Shown: positions 23,717 to 32,373, counted from the first letter of the stretch. The stretch is 64,000 nucleotides of DNA from Halopseudomonas sp002296055 (GCF_050876985.1 NZ_JBPAPP010000001.1); one strand, 5' to 3'. Program-made: numbers and translations. Notes: generated by a model not told the origin, from the letters alone.

Positions 23717-24740
23717 GCAGGTCGACCTTCACGTGCACCGACATGCCAGGGCGAACAAGGTCGCTGAAGGGGTGCTCGGGATCGATGACCAGCTTGACCG
23801 GAATACGCTGCACGACCTTGGTAAAGTTGCCGGTGGCATTGTCCGGCGGGAGCAGGCTGAATTGGGCCCCGGACGCCGGGAAGAGGCTCTGTACGCGGCC
23901 TTCAATGATCTGGTCGGGGAAGCTGTCGAAGACCAGCTCCGCGCGCAGCCCTTCGTGCATCTGGTCGATCTGGGTTTCCTTGAAATTGGCCTTGACCCAC
24001 AGGTCGCTGTTGGGCACGACCGCCAGCAGGTGGTTGCCGGGGGCGACGTTCTGGCCGATGCGTACCGTGCGCTGGCCGATCAGGCCGGCAACAGGCGCGC
24101 GAATCTCGGTGCGCTCCAGTGCCAGTTCAGCTTGGTCTACGGCCGCTTCAGCAACTTGGATCTGCGCGTCCAGACGAGCGATGTCGGCACTGAGCGTGTC
24201 TTTGGCCAGGGTTTGAGTTTGCAGGTCGGCGCGGGCCTTGCTGACTTGGGCGCGGGCCACCTCCAGCTGGGCGCGGAAGTTGCTGAGCTGTTCTTCCGAG
24301 GCGTAGCCAGATTGACGCAGGGGGGTGATGCGTTTGATGTCCAGCTCGATACGCCGCTGTTCGGCCTGACTGGCCTCGACATTGGCGGCAGCGGCAGCAA
24401 TCAGGCTATCTTGCTGAGTCAGACGAGACTGCGCCTGTTGCTGCTCGGCACGGCGAGTCGCGAGATTGGCGCGGGCTTCGGCAACGGCTATTTCGAAATC
24501 GCGCGCATCCAGGCGCACCAGCAGGTCGCCGGCGGCGACTGACTGGTTGTCGCTTACCAGAACATCGAGCACTTGACCGGACAGCCGGCTGGAAACCGGC
24601 GTGATGTCACCCTGCACGTAGGCGTTGTCGGTCTCTTGGTAGTGGCGGTCTACCAGCCACCAATGGGCAAAGGCAGCGGCGCCCAGCAGGGCACAAATAA
24701 GCAGGAAGACAAACAGGCGGACTCTGACGCGGGCTGACAT
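23709..24740 (-). CDS. emrA: EmrA-type membrane fusion protein (HlyD family)
   Basis: A 343-residue periplasmic adaptor. One N-terminal membrane anchor (residues about 6-28) is followed by a barrel-sandwich half motif (NAYVQGDITPVSSRLSGQV, about 38-56), a long alpha-helical coiled-coil hairpin rich in Gln/Ala/Arg (about 75-210) and the second half motif (EIRAPVAGLIGQRTVRIGQNV). This is the layout of EmrA. It is the first gene of the emrAB pair and is divergent from a LysR gene across about 100 bp. Confidence 0.9.
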   Translation of the reverse strand: MSARVRVRLFVFLLICALLGAAAFAHWWLVDRHYQETDNAYVQGDITPVSSRLSGQVLDVLVSDNQSVAAGDLLVRLDARDFEIAVAEARANLATRRAEQQQAQSRLTQQDSLIAAAAANVEASQAEQRRIELDIKRITPLRQSGYASEEQLSNFRAQLEVARAQVSKARADLQTQTLAKDTLSADIARLDAQIQVAEAAVDQAELALERTEIRAPVAGLIGQRTVRIGQNVAPGNHLLAVVPNSDLWVKANFKETQIDQMHEGLRAELVFDSFPDQIIEGRVQSLFPASGAQFSLLPPDNATGNFTKVVQRIPVKLVIDPEHPFSDLVRPGMSVHVKVDLRG

Positions 24741-24776
24741 GCGTTACCTCAATTTTTGTTCTGCCCGCACTCTAAC

Positions 24777-24838
24777 ACTGTTCCCCGGGGCGCCGGAGGC
24801 GCTAGAATCTGGAAACTTTGTTGCAGCAGGGGAACAGT
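24777..24838. promoter_or_regulatory. Inverted repeat in the emrA-lysR divergent promoter region
   Basis: ACTGTTCCCC (24777-24786) and GGGGAACAGT (24829-24838) are exact reverse complements with 42 bases between them. The right arm ends 4 bases before the LysR ATG and supplies its GGGGAA ribosome site. It may be a two-site operator for the LysR protein. Confidence 0.45.
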
Positions 24839-24842
24839 TGTA

Positions 24843-25745
24843 ATGGGGCTGGATGACGCCTTGATCTTCACTCGGGTAGTCGAGTGCCACAGCTTTACCA
24901 GCGCCGCGACCACGCTGGGTATGCAGAAATCCACCGTGAGCCGGCGCATCGCCCAGCTTGAAGAGCGTTTGGGCGTGCGGCTACTGAACCGTACCACCCG
25001 CAAGTTGCGCCTCACCGAGGTCGGGCAGGCTTACTATGAGCGCTGTCGCCAGATCATGCAGGAGTTTGCCGAGGCTGAGCAGGCAATCATGCAGCTGCAG
25101 CGCGAGCCAACAGGGTTGCTGCGGGTCAGCTCGCCCATCGAATTTGGCCAGCTGTTTCTCGGCGGTGTAGTAGGGCAATTTATGCGCGCCTATCCGGCCA
25201 TTCAGGTCGAGGTCGAGTTGAGTACCCGCACGGTTGACCCGGTTGAAGAGGGCGTGGACGTGGTGATTCATCTTGGGCGCCCGCAGGACTCCAGCCTGGT
25301 GGCGCGCCGCTTGATGACCAGCCCGCGCCAGCTGTACGCCAGCCCCGACTACATAAAGCGCTACGGTATGCCCGCAGCCCCAGCCGAGTTGAGCGCACAC
25401 CGTTGCATTCATGCGCTGGTTGATGGGGCGCGCAAGTGGCGCTTCGAGCAGCCGGCCGTCAGTGTGCCGATCACCCCCGTGCTGCTGGTAAACAACATCA
25501 CCTTCGCCCGCGAGGCCGCACTGGCGGGTGCTGGCATTATCAATGTGCCGGCGTTTATCGCCGAACCTTGCGTGGAGAACGGTACGCTGGTGCGCGTGCT
25601 GGAGAATACGCACCTGCCGTCCAGTGAGCTGTACGCGCTTTACCCCTCACGCCGTTTTCAGGCAATGAAGGTCAAGGCCTTCATTGATTTTGTCATCGAG
25701 CGTCTGCAGGAGCGGGCGTCCGACTATATAGAGATTGAAGGCTGA
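24843..25745 (+). CDS. LysR-family regulator divergent from emrAB
   Basis: A 300-residue LysR regulator of the CrgA/DsdC-like branch. The helix-turn-helix lies in residues about 18-40 (SFTSAATTLGMQKSTVSRRI) and the effector domain from about residue 90 (GLLRVSSPIEFGQLFL) to the end. I chose the ATG at 24843, preceded by GGGGAA; the frame is open further upstream but that part has no LysR sequence. Its placement next to emrAB and upstream of gltX is shared, from memory, with P. aeruginosa PA3135. It probably controls emrAB; the inducer is unknown. Confidence 0.88.
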   Translation: MGLDDALIFTRVVECHSFTSAATTLGMQKSTVSRRIAQLEERLGVRLLNRTTRKLRLTEVGQAYYERCRQIMQEFAEAEQAIMQLQREPTGLLRVSSPIEFGQLFLGGVVGQFMRAYPAIQVEVELSTRTVDPVEEGVDVVIHLGRPQDSSLVARRLMTSPRQLYASPDYIKRYGMPAAPAELSAHRCIHALVDGARKWRFEQPAVSVPITPVLLVNNITFAREAALAGAGIINVPAFIAEPCVENGTLVRVLENTHLPSSELYALYPSRRFQAMKVKAFIDFVIERLQERASDYIEIEG

Positions 25746-25818
25746 GCCCTGATAAAATCGGCGGCCTATTACACCAATACAGCTCGGTCGCGGCCGGGCT
25801 GTCTGATCGAGAGAGTCC

Positions 25819-27294
25819 ATGACTGTTCGTACCCGCATTGCTCCGTCCCCGACTGGCGACCCCCATGTTGGCACCGCCTACATCGCATTGTTTAACCAGT
25901 GCTTTGCCCGTCAGCACGGTGGCCAGTTCATCCTGCGCATTGAAGATACCGACCAGGTTCGCTCCAGTGCTGCCTCCGAGCAGCAAATTCTGGATTCGCT
26001 GCGCTGGCTGGGCCTGAACTGGGATGAGGGTCCGGATGTGGGTGGCCCACACGGCCCGTATCGCCAAAGCGAACGCAGCGCCATTTATCAGCAGCACAGT
26101 GAAGCGCTGATCGAGAAGGGTCACGCTTTCCGTTGCTTCTGCTCCAGCGAGCGCCTTGATGCCTTGCGCGCCGAACAAATGGCCAACAAGCAGACGCCCG
26201 GCTACGACGGCCATTGCCTGCATCTGAGCGCCGATGAAGTCAGCGCCCGCGTTGCAGCGGGAGAGTCCCACGTGGTGCGTATGAAGGTGCCGAATGAGGG
26301 TATCTGCAAGGTGCAGGACATGCTGCGCGGGGAGATTGACATCCCCTGGGAGCAAGTCGATATGCAGGTGCTGATGAAGGCGGACGGCCTGCCCACGTAT
26401 CACCTGGCTAATGTGGTGGACGACCACCTGATGGGCATCACCCATGTGCTGCGTGGCGAGGAGTGGATCAACTCTGCGCCCAAGCACATTCTGCTGTATC
26501 AGTACTTTGGCTGGGATATGCCCGCACTGTGCCACATGCCGCTGCTGCGCAACCCGGACAAGAGCAAGCTGTCCAAGCGCAAGAACCCGACCAGCATCAC
26601 CTTCTACGAGCGTATGGGCTATCTGCCGGAGGCGCTGCTGAACTACCTGGGCCGCATGGGCTGGTCCATGCCCGATGAGCGTGAAAAGTTCACCCTGGCC
26701 GAGATGGTTGAGCACTTCGACATTCAGCGCGTATCGCTGGGTGGCCCGATATTCGACATTGAAAAGCTGTCGTGGCTCAACGGCCAATGGATTCGCGAGC
26801 TGTCCGAGGATGATTTTGCGGCTGCAGTGCAGCAGTGGGCGCTCAATCCAGCGTACCTCAAGCCGATGATCTCGCTGGCTCAGACCCGTGTTGAAACCTT
26901 CAGCGACCTGCCGAACCTGCTGGGCTTTTTTATGGCCGGCAAGGTGGACCCGGCGCCGGAGCTGTTCGCTCACAAGAAGCTAGACGCCGACGGCGTACGC
27001 AAGGCTCTGCAGCTACTGCTGTGGAAGTTGGAGGCGCTGCGCGACTGGGACAAGGACAACATCACCGCGGTCATTCAGGCAGTGGCTGGCTATATGGAGC
27101 TGAAGTTGCGGGATCTGATGCCGCTGCTGTTCCCGGCCATCACCGGCCAGGCCAGCTCGGTGTCAGTACTTGATGCCATGGCCCACCTGGGCCCAGACCT
27201 CACACGCTACCGCCTGCGTCAAACCGTCGAAATGCTGGGCGGCACCTCGAAGAAAGAGAACAAGGCGTGGCAGAAAGAGCTGGAAAGCATCTGA
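25819..27294 (+). CDS. gltX: Glutamyl-tRNA synthetase
   Basis: A 491-residue class I aminoacyl-tRNA synthetase. The HIGH-type motif is within APSPTGDPHVGTAY (residues about 8-21) and the KMSKS-type motif is KLSKR (250-254). The C-terminal anticodon-binding domain covers residues about 330-491. It charges tRNA-Glu for translation and for tetrapyrrole synthesis. A tRNA-Glu gene lies about 370 bp downstream, between two tRNA-Ala genes. GAGAG before the ATG serves as ribosome site. A repeat of 7-base units begins at its stop codon. Confidence 0.97.
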   Translation: MTVRTRIAPSPTGDPHVGTAYIALFNQCFARQHGGQFILRIEDTDQVRSSAASEQQILDSLRWLGLNWDEGPDVGGPHGPYRQSERSAIYQQHSEALIEKGHAFRCFCSSERLDALRAEQMANKQTPGYDGHCLHLSADEVSARVAAGESHVVRMKVPNEGICKVQDMLRGEIDIPWEQVDMQVLMKADGLPTYHLANVVDDHLMGITHVLRGEEWINSAPKHILLYQYFGWDMPALCHMPLLRNPDKSKLSKRKNPTSITFYERMGYLPEALLNYLGRMGWSMPDEREKFTLAEMVEHFDIQRVSLGGPIFDIEKLSWLNGQWIRELSEDDFAAAVQQWALNPAYLKPMISLAQTRVETFSDLPNLLGFFMAGKVDPAPELFAHKKLDADGVRKALQLLLWKLEALRDWDKDNITAVIQAVAGYMELKLRDLMPLLFPAITGQASSVSVLDAMAHLGPDLTRYRLRQTVEMLGGTSKKENKAWQKELESI

Positions 27295-27423
27295 AGCGGC
27301 AAGCCTCAAGCTTCAAGCGGCAAGCTAGAAGCAAAAGCAAAAGCGGCGCAGGGTTTGAGCCTTACGCCGCGATTCGCCGCCACCCCAATCAGCTTGCGGC
27401 TTACAGCTTCCAGCTTGCGGCTT
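27294..27423. repeat. Heptad AAGC inverted repeat after gltX
   Basis: The left arm (27294-27326) is built of 7-base units AAGCGGC, AAGCCTC, AAGCTTC, AAGCGGC, AAGCT. The right arm (27391-27423) contains the complementary units (AGCTTGCGGCTTACAGCTTC then CAGCTTGCGGCTT). The arms can pair over about 33 bases with periodic mismatches; between them GCGGCG and CGCCGC can also pair. It may act as the gltX terminator. Similar AAGCTT-rich hairpins recur in Pseudomonas genomes, from memory. Confidence 0.65.
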
Positions 27424-27459
27424 TGTTTTAGATAAGTTGCTGTTTTGCGTAAATTTCTG

Positions 27460-27488
27460 TTGACAGCTCAGGGCGTCAATCTTAATAT
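27460..27488 (+). promoter_or_regulatory. Strong sigma-70 promoter of the tRNA cluster
   Basis: TTGACA (27460-27465), a 17-base spacer and TAATAT (27483-27488), followed by the GC-rich discriminator GCGCACCG. The boxes are at or near consensus. GC-rich discriminators are typical of stable-RNA promoters under stringent control. Confidence 0.85.
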
Positions 27489-27506
27489 GCGCACCGTCGT
27501 TGAGAC

Positions 27507-27582
27507 GGGGCTATAGCTCAGCTGGGAGAGCGCCTGCATGGCATGCAGGAGGTCAGCGGTTCGATCCCGCTTAGCTCCACCA
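27507..27582 (+). tRNA. tRNA-Ala (anticodon GGC)
   Basis: 76 bases with acceptor pairs GGGGCTA/TAGCTCC, D arm GCTC-AGCTGGGA-GAGC, anticodon loop with GGC, T-loop TTCGATC and encoded CCA. It is identical to the copy at 27778-27853. Confidence 0.97.
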
Positions 27583-27660
27583 AGTTTTTCGGTCGACGTT
27601 CGCGTTGGCCTGTTTTATACACTGCTGAACAGATTCCAGCCTGTTCAGAGAAGGGTTTGC

Positions 27661-27736
27661 GTCCCCTTCGTCTAGTGGCCTAGGACACCGCCCTTTCACG
27701 GCGGTAACAGGGGTTCGAGTCCCCTAGGGGACGCCA
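27661..27736 (+). tRNA. tRNA-Glu (anticodon TTC)
   Basis: 76 bases with acceptor pairs GTCCCCT/AGGGGAC, anticodon stem CCGCC/GGCGG around CTTTCAC (anticodon TTC), T-loop TTCGAGT and encoded CCA. Confidence 0.97.
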
Positions 27737-27777
27737 TTTTTACCGACACGCGAAAGTGTGTCAGGGTCGCAAGACCT

Positions 27778-27853
27778 GGGGCTATAGCTCAGCTGGGAGA
27801 GCGCCTGCATGGCATGCAGGAGGTCAGCGGTTCGATCCCGCTTAGCTCCACCA
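27778..27853 (+). tRNA. tRNA-Ala (anticodon GGC), second copy
   Basis: The sequence is identical over all 76 bases to the copy at 27507-27582. It is the last gene of the cluster and is followed 7 bases later by a strong terminator. Confidence 0.97.
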
Positions 27854-27860
27854 TTTCAAA

Positions 27861-27891
27861 AGCCGACATCCTTGATGTCGGCTTTTTTTTT
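27861..27891 (+). terminator. Intrinsic terminator of the tRNA cluster
   Basis: AGCCGACATC (27861-27870), loop CTT, GATGTCGGCT (27874-27883), followed by a run of eight or more T. The preceding A-run is short, so it works mainly on the plus strand. Confidence 0.95.
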
Positions 27892-27917
27892 CCCGCGATT
27901 TGGCGGGCGTCCCTCAG

Positions 27918-30164
27918 CTACTCCACTAGGCAGTCCACCCGCCAGCGGCGCTCGCCATCTATCAGGTCATGGCGCAGGCCGTGTATGTCGTAGCCAAAGC
28001 CCGGGAAGCGCGTCTCCAGGTCGATGGCGGCGTCCAGATAGGCAGCAATCACATTGTCGTCAGGGAAGCGCTCTCCGGGCATGATGACCGGAATACCCGG
28101 TGGATAGGGCACCAGCATGACCGCGCTCATGCGCCCGCTCAGCGCTTCTACCGGCACCGGCTCGACCTGGCCACGTACCATCTGCTGGTAGGCGTCGGCG
28201 GGGCGCAGGTGCATCTGGGGCAGCTCTGTGTACATGTTGCGCTGCAGGCGGACCAAAGCGTGCTGCTTGTAGCACTGGTGCAGCTGTTCGCCCAGGTCGC
28301 GCAGCCCGAGCCCAGCGTAGAGCGGCTGGCCAGCGATGTCCGGCAGGGTGCTCTCCAGTGGCGCATTCTGATCGTACAGGCGCTTGAACTCACGCAGCTC
28401 GGACAGCAGGGTGCTCCACTTGCCTTTGGTGATGCCGAGGGAAAACAGGATCAGAAAGGAGTACAGCCCAGTTTTCTCGACCACCAGGCCACGGTTAGCC
28501 AGAAACCGGGTAACCAATGCGGCGGGTATGCCGGTCTTGGCCAGGCGGCCTTTTTCTTCGACGCCGGGCGTCAGTAGGCTCACCTTGATAGGGTCCAGCA
28601 GGGCGTAGTTGTCGGCCATCGGGCCAAAGCCGTGCCAGTTGGCGCCGTTGCCGAGGGTCCAGTCCGCGCTGTCGAGGTTGTCCTGTTCCAGTGCCTGTTC
28701 TGGCTCCCAAACGTCAAACCACCACTGCTCGTCATCCAGCTGTTCTGCGCTTTGTTGCATGGCCCTGCGAAATGACAGCGCTTCATCCAGGGTTTCCTGC
28801 ACCAGCGACTCGCCGGCGGGGCCGGCCATCATGCCGGTGGCAACGTCGATGGAGGCAATCATGCCGTAGTGTGGCGAGGTTGAGGTGTGCATCATGTACG
28901 CCTCGTTGAAGCGCTCATGATCGAGCTGCTGGTCGGCGCTGTCGCGGGCCAGAATGATCGACGCTTGAGATAGTGCAGCCAGTACCTTGTGTGGCGACTG
29001 GGTGGCAAACAGTAGCGGGTGGCCGCTGTTGCGTGGGCGGCTGCGACTCATGCCGTGGCGACCCTGATAGAACGGATGAAAGGCGGCGTAACCAAACCAG
29101 GCTTCGTCGAAATGCAGTACCTCCACGCGGTCCTGCAACTGCTCAACAATCATGTCGGTGTTGTAGCACAGGCCGTCGTAGGTTGAGTTGGTCAGTACGG
29201 CCAGACGAATGCGCGGAGCCGTCTGACGGTTCTGCAGCAAGGGGTGTGCGGCAATTTGCGCCGCTAGCTGGTCGGCGCTGAAGCGCTCGCGTGCAATCGG
29301 GCCGATAATACCGTAGTCGTTGCGCGAGCCCGTCAGGTAAATGGGGATGGCGCCGGTCATGATAATCGCGTGCAGGATCGACTTGTGACAGTTGCGGTCC
29401 ACCAGTACCAGGTCATCGCGGGTGACATAGGCGTGCCAGATGACTTTGTTGGCCGTCGAGGTGCCGTTGACCACATAAAAGCTGTGGTCAGCGCCGAAAA
29501 CGCGCGCGGTGTTGTGTTCCGCCTCGGCCACGGGCCCGGTGTGATCAAGCAGTGAGCCCAGCCCCGGGACGGATACCGAGAGGTCCGAGCGCAGGGTGTT
29601 CTCACCAAAAAAATCGTGAAAGGCTCGGCCTACCGGGCTCTTGCGAAAGGCCACGCCGCCGCCGTGCCCTGGAGAGTGCCACGAGTAGCTGGCGCGTCCA
29701 GTGTAGTCCAGTAGTGCCTTGAAAAACGGCGGCAGCAATTGCGACAGGTAGCTGCGCGCAGTGCGTGCAATTTGGCCGGCGATGAAGGGCAGGGTGTCTT
29801 CAAACAGGTAAATAATGCCGCGAATCTGATGCAGCTCACGCAGGGCTGAAAGCCGTTCCGGATCGATGCTCTGGCGCGTGCTGAGCGCCATGATCGGCAG
29901 CTCCGGCGAGCGGCAGTGGGCCGCAGCAAACAGGGCTTCAACCTCGCTCAGATCCGGGACTGCCTCGGGTGTAAACAGGATGCAGGACAGGCCCCGGTGC
30001 GCTTCAGCGATCAGACGGCCTTCTTCCAGGTGCTCTGCGCCAAGCACTTCGAAGCCCTCGTCGTCCAACGCCTGAAACAGAGCGTCGAGCTGGCGGCCCG
30101 CGACGTTGTTCTGGCCGATGGCGGGATGGATAAGCAAAATCGGGAAGTTCAACTGTTTGAACAT
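27918..30164 (-). CDS. ldcA: PLP-dependent ornithine/lysine/arginine decarboxylase (LdcA-like)
   Basis: A 748-residue fold-type I decarboxylase. An N-terminal wing domain (residues 1-135) is followed by the PLP core with SWHSPGHGGG (161-170), NGTSTANKVIWH, HFDEAW (351-356) and the Schiff-base lysine in QSPHKVLAAL (Lys393), then the C-terminal domain with YPPGIPVIMPGERFP. The sequence closely resembles P. aeruginosa LdcA as I remember it, in which lysine decarboxylation to cadaverine feeds lysine catabolism; arginine or ornithine as substrate cannot be excluded. The ATG at 30164 follows AGGGG. It is a single-gene unit divergent from a thioesterase. Confidence 0.85.
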   Translation of the reverse strand: MFKQLNFPILLIHPAIGQNNVAGRQLDALFQALDDEGFEVLGAEHLEEGRLIAEAHRGLSCILFTPEAVPDLSEVEALFAAAHCRSPELPIMALSTRQSIDPERLSALRELHQIRGIIYLFEDTLPFIAGQIARTARSYLSQLLPPFFKALLDYTGRASYSWHSPGHGGGVAFRKSPVGRAFHDFFGENTLRSDLSVSVPGLGSLLDHTGPVAEAEHNTARVFGADHSFYVVNGTSTANKVIWHAYVTRDDLVLVDRNCHKSILHAIIMTGAIPIYLTGSRNDYGIIGPIARERFSADQLAAQIAAHPLLQNRQTAPRIRLAVLTNSTYDGLCYNTDMIVEQLQDRVEVLHFDEAWFGYAAFHPFYQGRHGMSRSRPRNSGHPLLFATQSPHKVLAALSQASIILARDSADQQLDHERFNEAYMMHTSTSPHYGMIASIDVATGMMAGPAGESLVQETLDEALSFRRAMQQSAEQLDDEQWWFDVWEPEQALEQDNLDSADWTLGNGANWHGFGPMADNYALLDPIKVSLLTPGVEEKGRLAKTGIPAALVTRFLANRGLVVEKTGLYSFLILFSLGITKGKWSTLLSELREFKRLYDQNAPLESTLPDIAGQPLYAGLGLRDLGEQLHQCYKQHALVRLQRNMYTELPQMHLRPADAYQQMVRGQVEPVPVEALSGRMSAVMLVPYPPGIPVIMPGERFPDDNVIAAYLDAAIDLETRFPGFGYDIHGLRHDLIDGERRWRVDCLVE

Positions 30165-30345
30165 GGGGTGCCCCTGTGACCAATACTGCTTATCAGACTA
30201 CGTCAGGCGTGCGCGGTTTGCATGGCTCGCCTGCATTTGTTTGAGCAGTGGAGATTGTGCTGTGTGTTGGCCCAGTAAGGCTTTGCCTAGGTGTCTTTGT
30301 AGTACCATCGGGCATCCAATGCTCACAACCAAGGAGATGCGCCTC

Positions 30346-30792
30346 GTGAATTGGGATTTGCCAACGCCATACACCCTGCCCATTGTGGTCGGCCCGGATG
30401 ATATTGATGAACTTGGGCACGCAAACAATGCGGTTTATGTGCGCTGGCTGGAGCGTTGCGCATGGCAGCATTCGCAGTCGTTGGGGCTGGGGTTGGCTGA
30501 ATACCGGGAGCTTAACCGCGCGATGGCGGTGCTGCGCCACGAGATCGATTATCTGGCATCCGCTTACGAGGGTGATGAGCTGGAAATGGCGACCTGGATT
30601 ATTACCTGGGATCGCAAGCTGCGTATGACGCGGCATTTTCAGCTGGTGCGCAAGAGTGATGGCGTGACGCTGTTGCGTGCCCGCACAACCTTTGTGTGCA
30701 TCGAGCTGTCCACCGGTCGTCCAAAGCGCATGCCGGAGGCGTTTATCGAGGGCTACCGAGAGGGGATGACCGAAGCGCCAGAGGGGTTTTGA
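30346..30792 (+). CDS. Hot-dog acyl-CoA thioesterase (YbgC / 4-hydroxybenzoyl-CoA type)
   Basis: A 148-residue hot-dog protein. The signature DIDELGHANNAVYVRWLE (residues about 18-35) contains the catalytic-type Asp and the H-x-N-N-x-x-Y-x-x-W-x-E pattern of YbgC/4HBT thioesterases, which hydrolyse short or aromatic acyl-CoA. I chose the GTG at 30346 because AAGGAG lies 9 bases before it; ATGs at 30337 and 30319 are in frame, but the first overlaps this ribosome site. The gene stands alone and divergent from ldcA, so its pathway is open. Confidence 0.85.
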   Translation: MNWDLPTPYTLPIVVGPDDIDELGHANNAVYVRWLERCAWQHSQSLGLGLAEYRELNRAMAVLRHEIDYLASAYEGDELEMATWIITWDRKLRMTRHFQLVRKSDGVTLLRARTTFVCIELSTGRPKRMPEAFIEGYREGMTEAPEGF

Positions 30793-30826
30793 CTGGGCCC
30801 GGCGCAGGGTGCGCCGGGCAGCTAGC

Positions 30827-31108
30827 TTAGCGGTACTCGCAGAGGTAGGCGGTATCGCGCTCGACCTTGAGATTGAAGCGGCTATTGGCCGGCACGGTGA
30901 ACTGGTCACCCGCGTTGTAGGTGTTCCATTCGTCACTGCCCGGCAGTTTGACGATCAGGGCGCCATTGATAACGTGCATGATTTCCAGCTGGCTGGTGCC
31001 GAACTCATATTCGCCCGCCGCCATGACGCCGACGGTCGCGTCGCCTTCAGGTTGCTTGAAGGCAATGGAGGCAACCTGGCCGTCGAAATACTGATTTACC
31101 TGAAACAC
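30827..31108 (-). CDS. ppnP: Pyrimidine/purine nucleoside phosphorylase PpnP (DUF1255)
   Basis: A 93-residue single-domain cupin of the YaiE/PpnP family, which phosphorolyses several nucleosides. The whole protein aligns by eye with E. coli PpnP, from the start (NQYFDG versus NEYFSG) through EGDATVGVMAAGEYEFGTS to the final AYLCEYR. Comparison sets the start at the GTG at 31108 with AGGAG 8 bases upstream; an in-frame TTG two codons earlier is too close to that site. It is convergent with the thioesterase gene. Confidence 0.93.
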   Translation of the reverse strand: MFQVNQYFDGQVASIAFKQPEGDATVGVMAAGEYEFGTSQLEIMHVINGALIVKLPGSDEWNTYNAGDQFTVPANSRFNLKVERDTAYLCEYR

Positions 31109-31234
31109 GGGCAATACTCCTGAAGATGAAAAGGGCGCTCATTATGCCGAGCGCCGCTGGGGCGGGCAATTGCGCGTCGCTGGTCTGAATAATTTGAGTC
31201 GCCACAGGCGGTCGTCGCTACTACGAGGTGCTAC

Positions 31235-32107
31235 ATGGCAAATATCGCATTTATCGGTCTGGGCGTTATGGGTTATCCCATGGCGGGGCATCTGCAGCGT
31301 GCAGGCCATCAGGTAACTGTATACAACCGCACCGCAACCAAGGCGGCCAGCTGGGTCGAGGAATTTGGCGGATTGAGTGCTGCGACACCGGCTGAGGCGG
31401 CGCGGGAGCAGGAAATTGTGCTGCTGTGCGTGGGCAACGATGACGACCTGCGTGAGGTGGTCTGTGGCGCTCAGGGCGTGTTTGCTGGTGCGCACAAGGG
31501 GTTGGTGATGGTGGATCACACCACGGCGTCGGCGGGTGTTGCGCGCGAGCTGGCAGAGTTGGCCCAGGCACAGGGCATCGGCTTTATTGATGCGCCGGTG
31601 TCTGGCGGCCAGGCGGGGGCTGAAAAGGGTCAGTTGACGATCATGGCTGGTGGTGATGCCGCGGTATTCGACCTGGTTAGGCCTGTGCTTAGCAGCTATG
31701 CCCGGATGGTCAGATTGATGGGGCCGGTTGGCAGTGGTCAGTTGACCAAGATGGTGAACCAGATCTGCATTGGTGGGCTCTTGCAAGGGCTGTCCGAGGC
31801 CATGCATTTTGCCCAGCAGGCAGGGCTTGATGGTGAGGCGGTAGTGTCGGTCATCAGTAAGGGGGCGGCGCAGTCCTGGCAGATGGAAAACCGCTATCGC
31901 ACCATGCTCGATGGTGAGTTTGATTTTGGCTTTGCCGTTGATTGGATGCGCAAGGATTTGGCCATTGTGTTGGAGGAGGCTGGTCGCAACGGTGCTCGGC
32001 TGCCGGTGACGGCGCTGGTGGATCAGTTTTATGCCGATGTGCAGGCGATGGGCGGTGGGCGCTGGGATACCTCCAGCCTGATTGCGCGCTTGCAGCGAGA
32101 CAATTGA
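31235..32107 (+). CDS. NAD(P)-dependent beta-hydroxyacid dehydrogenase family protein
   Basis: A 290-residue protein of the 3-hydroxyisobutyrate / tartronate-semialdehyde reductase family. The N-terminal Rossmann motif is FIGLGVMGYPMAGHL (residues about 5-19). The substrate-binding block is DAPVSGGQAGAEKGQLTIMA (about 118-137), and the catalytic lysine is in GQLTKMVNQI (about 166-176, Lys171). The C-terminal domain ends in a conserved DTS. The exact acid substrate is not readable. The stop overlaps the start of a YkgJ-type gene (TGATG). Confidence 0.88.
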   Translation: MANIAFIGLGVMGYPMAGHLQRAGHQVTVYNRTATKAASWVEEFGGLSAATPAEAAREQEIVLLCVGNDDDLREVVCGAQGVFAGAHKGLVMVDHTTASAGVARELAELAQAQGIGFIDAPVSGGQAGAEKGQLTIMAGGDAAVFDLVRPVLSSYARMVRLMGPVGSGQLTKMVNQICIGGLLQGLSEAMHFAQQAGLDGEAVVSVISKGAAQSWQMENRYRTMLDGEFDFGFAVDWMRKDLAIVLEEAGRNGARLPVTALVDQFYADVQAMGGGRWDTSSLIARLQRDN

Positions 32108-32373
32108 TGGAGTGTCGCTCTGAATGCGGCGCCTGCTGCACGGCGCCGTCGATCAGCTCGCCGATCCCGGGGATGCCGCAGGGTAAGCCGGCGGGCGTTC
32201 CCTGCGTACAGCTACTGCCGGACATGCGCTGTGCGATCTTTGCCTCGCCGGAGCGCCCGGCGGTGTGCGCGGGCTTTCTGCCTGAAGCGTCGGTGTGTGG
32301 TCAGTCCCGAGCTGATGCGTTACGCATCATTGGCTGGCTCGAATCCGAGACACTGGCGGTTGTCAGCGCCTGA
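32107..32373 (+). CDS. YkgJ-family cysteine-cluster protein
   Basis: An 88-residue protein that starts on the last base of the preceding stop codon. It is cysteine-rich, with Cys3, Cys7, Cys10 and Cys11 at the N-terminus (ECRSECGACCTAPS) and Cys33, Cys42, Cys54 and Cys64 after it, the CxxxCxxC-type arrangement of the YkgJ/UPF0153 family, which probably binds zinc or an iron-sulfur cluster. Function is unknown. Its last 73 bp are antisense to the 3' end of the EamA gene, an unusually large convergent overlap. Confidence 0.8.
   Translation: MECRSECGACCTAPSISSPIPGMPQGKPAGVPCVQLLPDMRCAIFASPERPAVCAGFLPEASVCGQSRADALRIIGWLESETLAVVSA

Noticed and set aside
27507..27853. tRNA cluster as an integration site for a mobile element
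   Set aside because: No integrase, no partial tRNA repeat and no foreign-looking DNA is found nearby; the two identical tRNA-Ala copies are an ordinary duplication.
27809..28084. A frame running from the second tRNA-Ala into the decarboxylase 3' end
   Set aside because: It overlaps a tRNA, a terminator and an antisense coding region.
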